A stretch of 64,000 nucleotides of DNA from Tritonibacter mobilis (GTDB taxonomy: Bacteria; Pseudomonadota; Alphaproteobacteria; Rhodobacterales; Rhodobacteraceae): the NCBI RefSeq assembly GCF_001681715.1, contig NZ_LNWY01000014.1:124001-188000 (forward strand), written 5' to 3'. The notes under the pieces were generated by a model. The model ran no database searches. It worked only from the letters and a program-made list of their open reading frames with translations, and was not told the origin of the DNA. The position numbers and the translations under genes are program-made. The stretch's first letter is position 1. Each line of letters starts with the position of its first letter. This document shows positions 62,670 through 64,000 of the stretch, piece by piece.

Positions 62670-62993
62670 TCATGCCGCCACCTCGGTATCCTGCGCGAAA
62701 AACTCAGGCGCGCCGGGGTCGGTCAGCATGACGAGCAGCGCGATATGGCTGGCGGGCGCTGTGACGGCGCCCCACCAGTTCAGCGCGGTCTGAAACGATA
62801 CATCGCAGAACAGCGCGACCTCGCGCGGGCTGTGGAACCGGGCGCGGAAATAGCTCGACCATAGGTCAGGCGCATTGACCTTTAGGGCGTGCGGGTCAAA
62901 CTGATTTGACCAAGACTTTTGCCCAGCGCCACGCGCATCATCACCGCATGGCACATCATTGTTCACAATCAGGGTTAGACGTGGGCGGCTCAT
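62670..62993 (-). CDS. Phage regulatory-region protein, HTH-like
   Basis: A 107-aa protein immediately downstream of cro with a four-base overlap. The C-terminal half (SSYFRARFHSPREVALFCDV, then SFQTALNWWGAVTAPASHIA) has the spacing of a Cro/CI-type helix-turn-helix, including the central A-x3-C-x-VS-x-QTA segment. The first 35 residues are polar and diverged. It may be an early regulator or antirepressor. The family is not certain. Confidence 0.6.
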   Translation of the reverse strand: MSRPRLTLIVNNDVPCGDDARGAGQKSWSNQFDPHALKVNAPDLWSSYFRARFHSPREVALFCDVSFQTALNWWGAVTAPASHIALLVMLTDPGAPEFFAQDTEVAA

Positions 62994-63199
62994 GCGGCGT
63001 CTCCAAAGATGCTAGCCAGATCTGGGCGAAGGTCACGAACAGAAACGCCAAGGGCTCTCGCCAACTTCTCAACAGTGTGGAGCCCGGGCCTGCGCGCACC
63101 ACTTTCAATCAGGCTGAGAAATGTGCGCGATATCCCTGCCTCTTCGCAAATTTCTTCCCGAGACAGGCCCCTAGCACTGATATGTTCGCTGATATTCAT
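62990..63199 (-). CDS. Cro-like XRE-family repressor
   Basis: A 69-aa HTH protein. LSREEICEEAGISRTFLSLI followed by ESGARRPGLHTVEKLARALG is a classic XRE/HTH_3 domain that fills almost the whole protein. It is divergent from the CI-like gene, with overlapping promoters between them. This is the genetic-switch layout of lambdoid phages, so it most likely acts as Cro. Its transcript may be nearly leaderless. Confidence 0.85.
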   Translation of the reverse strand: MNISEHISARGLSREEICEEAGISRTFLSLIESGARRPGLHTVEKLARALGVSVRDLRPDLASIFGDAA

Positions 63200-63205
63200 T
63201 CCAAA

Positions 63206-63259
63206 TATTTACTCTATGTGAATTTTTGGAACAAGCGAATTTTTACATAATGTATATGG
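63206..63259. promoter_or_regulatory. Immunity switch: overlapping divergent promoters
   Basis: Leftward for cro: TTGTTC (63229-63234), 17-base spacer, TAAATA (63206-63211). Rightward for cI: TTGGAA (63226-63231), 16-base spacer, TAATGT (63248-63253). The two -35 boxes overlap. GAATTTTT occurs twice, 18 bases apart, starting at 63220 and 63238, and may mark operators. Confidence 0.5.
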
Positions 63260-63291
63260 ATGCGCAGGTGCCCTTACCGCATAGAGTGGGC

Positions 63292-63903
63292 ATGAAATTC
63301 AGCATACGTGAAAAACGCCTCGCTGCTGGCCTCACCCAAGAGGACATGGCAGAAAAGTTGGAGATTTCGACAGGCCTCTACAACGGCTTGGAGAAAGGCA
63401 AACGACGTATGAATGAGACCTACCTTGAGGGTATCGCTATCATCCTTGGGGTAATGGTGTCGGATCTTATCATCGAGGATAAGCCGACAATATCAATCGC
63501 GGGCAAGGTCGGTGCCGGTGCTCAAGTGCCCTTGTTCGACGCCTACGAGAAGGGTGACGGCCCGCAGGTGGAGTGCCCACCCGGCATCGGGCCGCATGGC
63601 GTAGTGGCAGTTGAGGTCGAAGGTGACAGCATGGAGCCGGTATATTCCGACGGGGATCTGCTGTTCTACTCACGCAACGGGCACGACAGCGTTCCTGATG
63701 AGGTGATCGGCCATAAGTGCGTTTGCGAGGATGCGGACGGCATGGGTTGGGTGAAACAGGTGAAGGCCGGTGATGAACCTGGACTGTTCCACCTGATATC
63801 GATTAATCCATCCGGCAAGAACATGCACAACGTGCGTCTCAAGTGGGCTGCCCGCGTCCGGCTGCATTGGCCTGCGGAGTTTGCGAGGAAGAAGTGGTCC
63901 TAG
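63292..63903 (+). CDS. CI-like repressor with S24 autocleavage domain
   Basis: A 203-aa lysogeny repressor. An XRE HTH (residues about 3-58, IREKRLAAGLTQEDMAEKLE) is followed by a LexA/S24 peptidase domain: Ala-Gly candidates for self-cleavage in ISIAGKVGAGA, Ser113 in VEGDSMEPVYSDGD, and a lysine in GWVKQVKAG. RecA-stimulated cleavage during DNA damage would induce the prophage. Starts at 63250 and 63256 are possible in frame, but the HTH homology begins at MKFSIREK. Confidence 0.88.
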   Translation: MKFSIREKRLAAGLTQEDMAEKLEISTGLYNGLEKGKRRMNETYLEGIAIILGVMVSDLIIEDKPTISIAGKVGAGAQVPLFDAYEKGDGPQVECPPGIGPHGVVAVEVEGDSMEPVYSDGDLLFYSRNGHDSVPDEVIGHKCVCEDADGMGWVKQVKAGDEPGLFHLISINPSGKNMHNVRLKWAARVRLHWPAEFARKKWS

Positions 63904-63991
63904 TTCGCTCACCATATTAGAGGCAAAAGCCCGACACTCGATCATAAATCACTTAAGCATTTAAGAAATAAAGTAAAACAGGAGGTTAAAT

Positions 63992-64000
63992 TTGACCGAC
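63992..64000 (+). CDS. Start of a further rightward gene (partial)
   Basis: AGGAGG (63980-63985) lies six bases before a TTG that opens TTG ACC GAC and runs off the window. The AT-rich 90 bp before it contain a small inverted repeat CTTAA-N4-TTAAG (63952-63965). Only three codons are visible, so the product cannot be judged; recombination or integration genes are expected here. Confidence 0.35.

Larger units (their letters stand above)
33888..64000. mobile_element. Prophage with P2-type tail and lambda-type head (right end outside window)
   Basis: At least 30 kb from the tRNA-Leu fragment to the window edge. The leftward gene order, from right to left, is immunity region, early DNA genes, Mor-like activator, lysis, terminase, portal, protease-capsid, head-tail joining, baseplate, fibre, sheath, tube, tape measure, and U-X-D. 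All core virion, packaging and lysis genes are present with open frames and tight overlaps, so the element looks intact. The integrase and right att site should be just beyond 64 kb. Two lower-GC genes (44.4-45.1 kb and 56.0-57.3 kb) look like later acquisitions. Confidence 0.93.

Noticed and set aside
62086-62673. A 195-aa leftward open frame opposite the coiled-coil/zinc gene
   Set aside because: It is Arg/Leu/Cys-rich without domain features, and the plus-strand frame has the Cys/His motif, a coiled coil and a coupled upstream gene with a strong SD.

Overview
The window is a 64 kb piece of an alphaproteobacterial chromosome, most likely a marine Rhodobacteraceae (Roseobacter group). The evidence is the ChpT phosphotransferase of the CtrA pathway, the olsB-olsA ornithine-lipid pair, L21 with a helix-hairpin-helix tail, the short MetF / methyl-THF methyltransferase / 'virulence factor' trio, a TAXI-type TRAP binding protein, and GapR- and GcrA-like domains in phage genes.

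Bases 1-33.5 kb are ordinary chromosome: the 3' end of aroQ and a LuxR-type regulator; rpsB-tsf; olsB-olsA; a DUF3553 gene and chpT; the leftward series rplU-rpmA-GNAT-obgE-proB-proA; a DUF2059 protein; tRNA-Ser(CGA); a DUF1801 protein; a one-carbon cluster; Ppx/GppA and RlmE; a YihY membrane protein and a K+ channel; a LolD/FtsX/AttH-like operon; a TAXI protein; a complete ugpBAEC glycerol-3-phosphate importer with a possible Pho box; a 34-aa membrane protein; a chemoreceptor; and an amidohydrolase.

From 33,888 to the right edge lies a large prophage. Its left boundary is a 55-bp 3' fragment of a tRNA-Leu(CAA) gene on the minus strand, as expected for integration into that tRNA. The intact tRNA and the integrase should lie beyond 64 kb. 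The phage is a mosaic of a P2-type contractile tail (D, X, U, tape measure, E/E' with a -1 frameshift site, FII, FI, H, I, J, W, V, PAAR) and a lambda-type head (Nu1-like and GpA-like terminase, lambda-type portal, protease-capsid fusion). Lysis genes (holin candidate, TM-endolysin, u-spanin candidate), a Mor-like late activator, early genes and a cro/cI immunity region follow. Almost everything is read leftward; the cI-like gene and a small two-gene cassette at 62.0-62.7 kb are read rightward.

The least ordinary items are a protein joining an FtsK-gamma winged helix to a GapR (DUF2312) domain; a small winged-helix protein plus dGTPase-like HD hydrolase cassette with two upstream palindromes; a DUF4145 zinc protein inserted in the baseplate operon; a tandem GcrA-like protein; and the plus-strand coiled-coil/zinc cassette opposite the early operon. 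Functions given for these are inferences from visible motifs and gene position.
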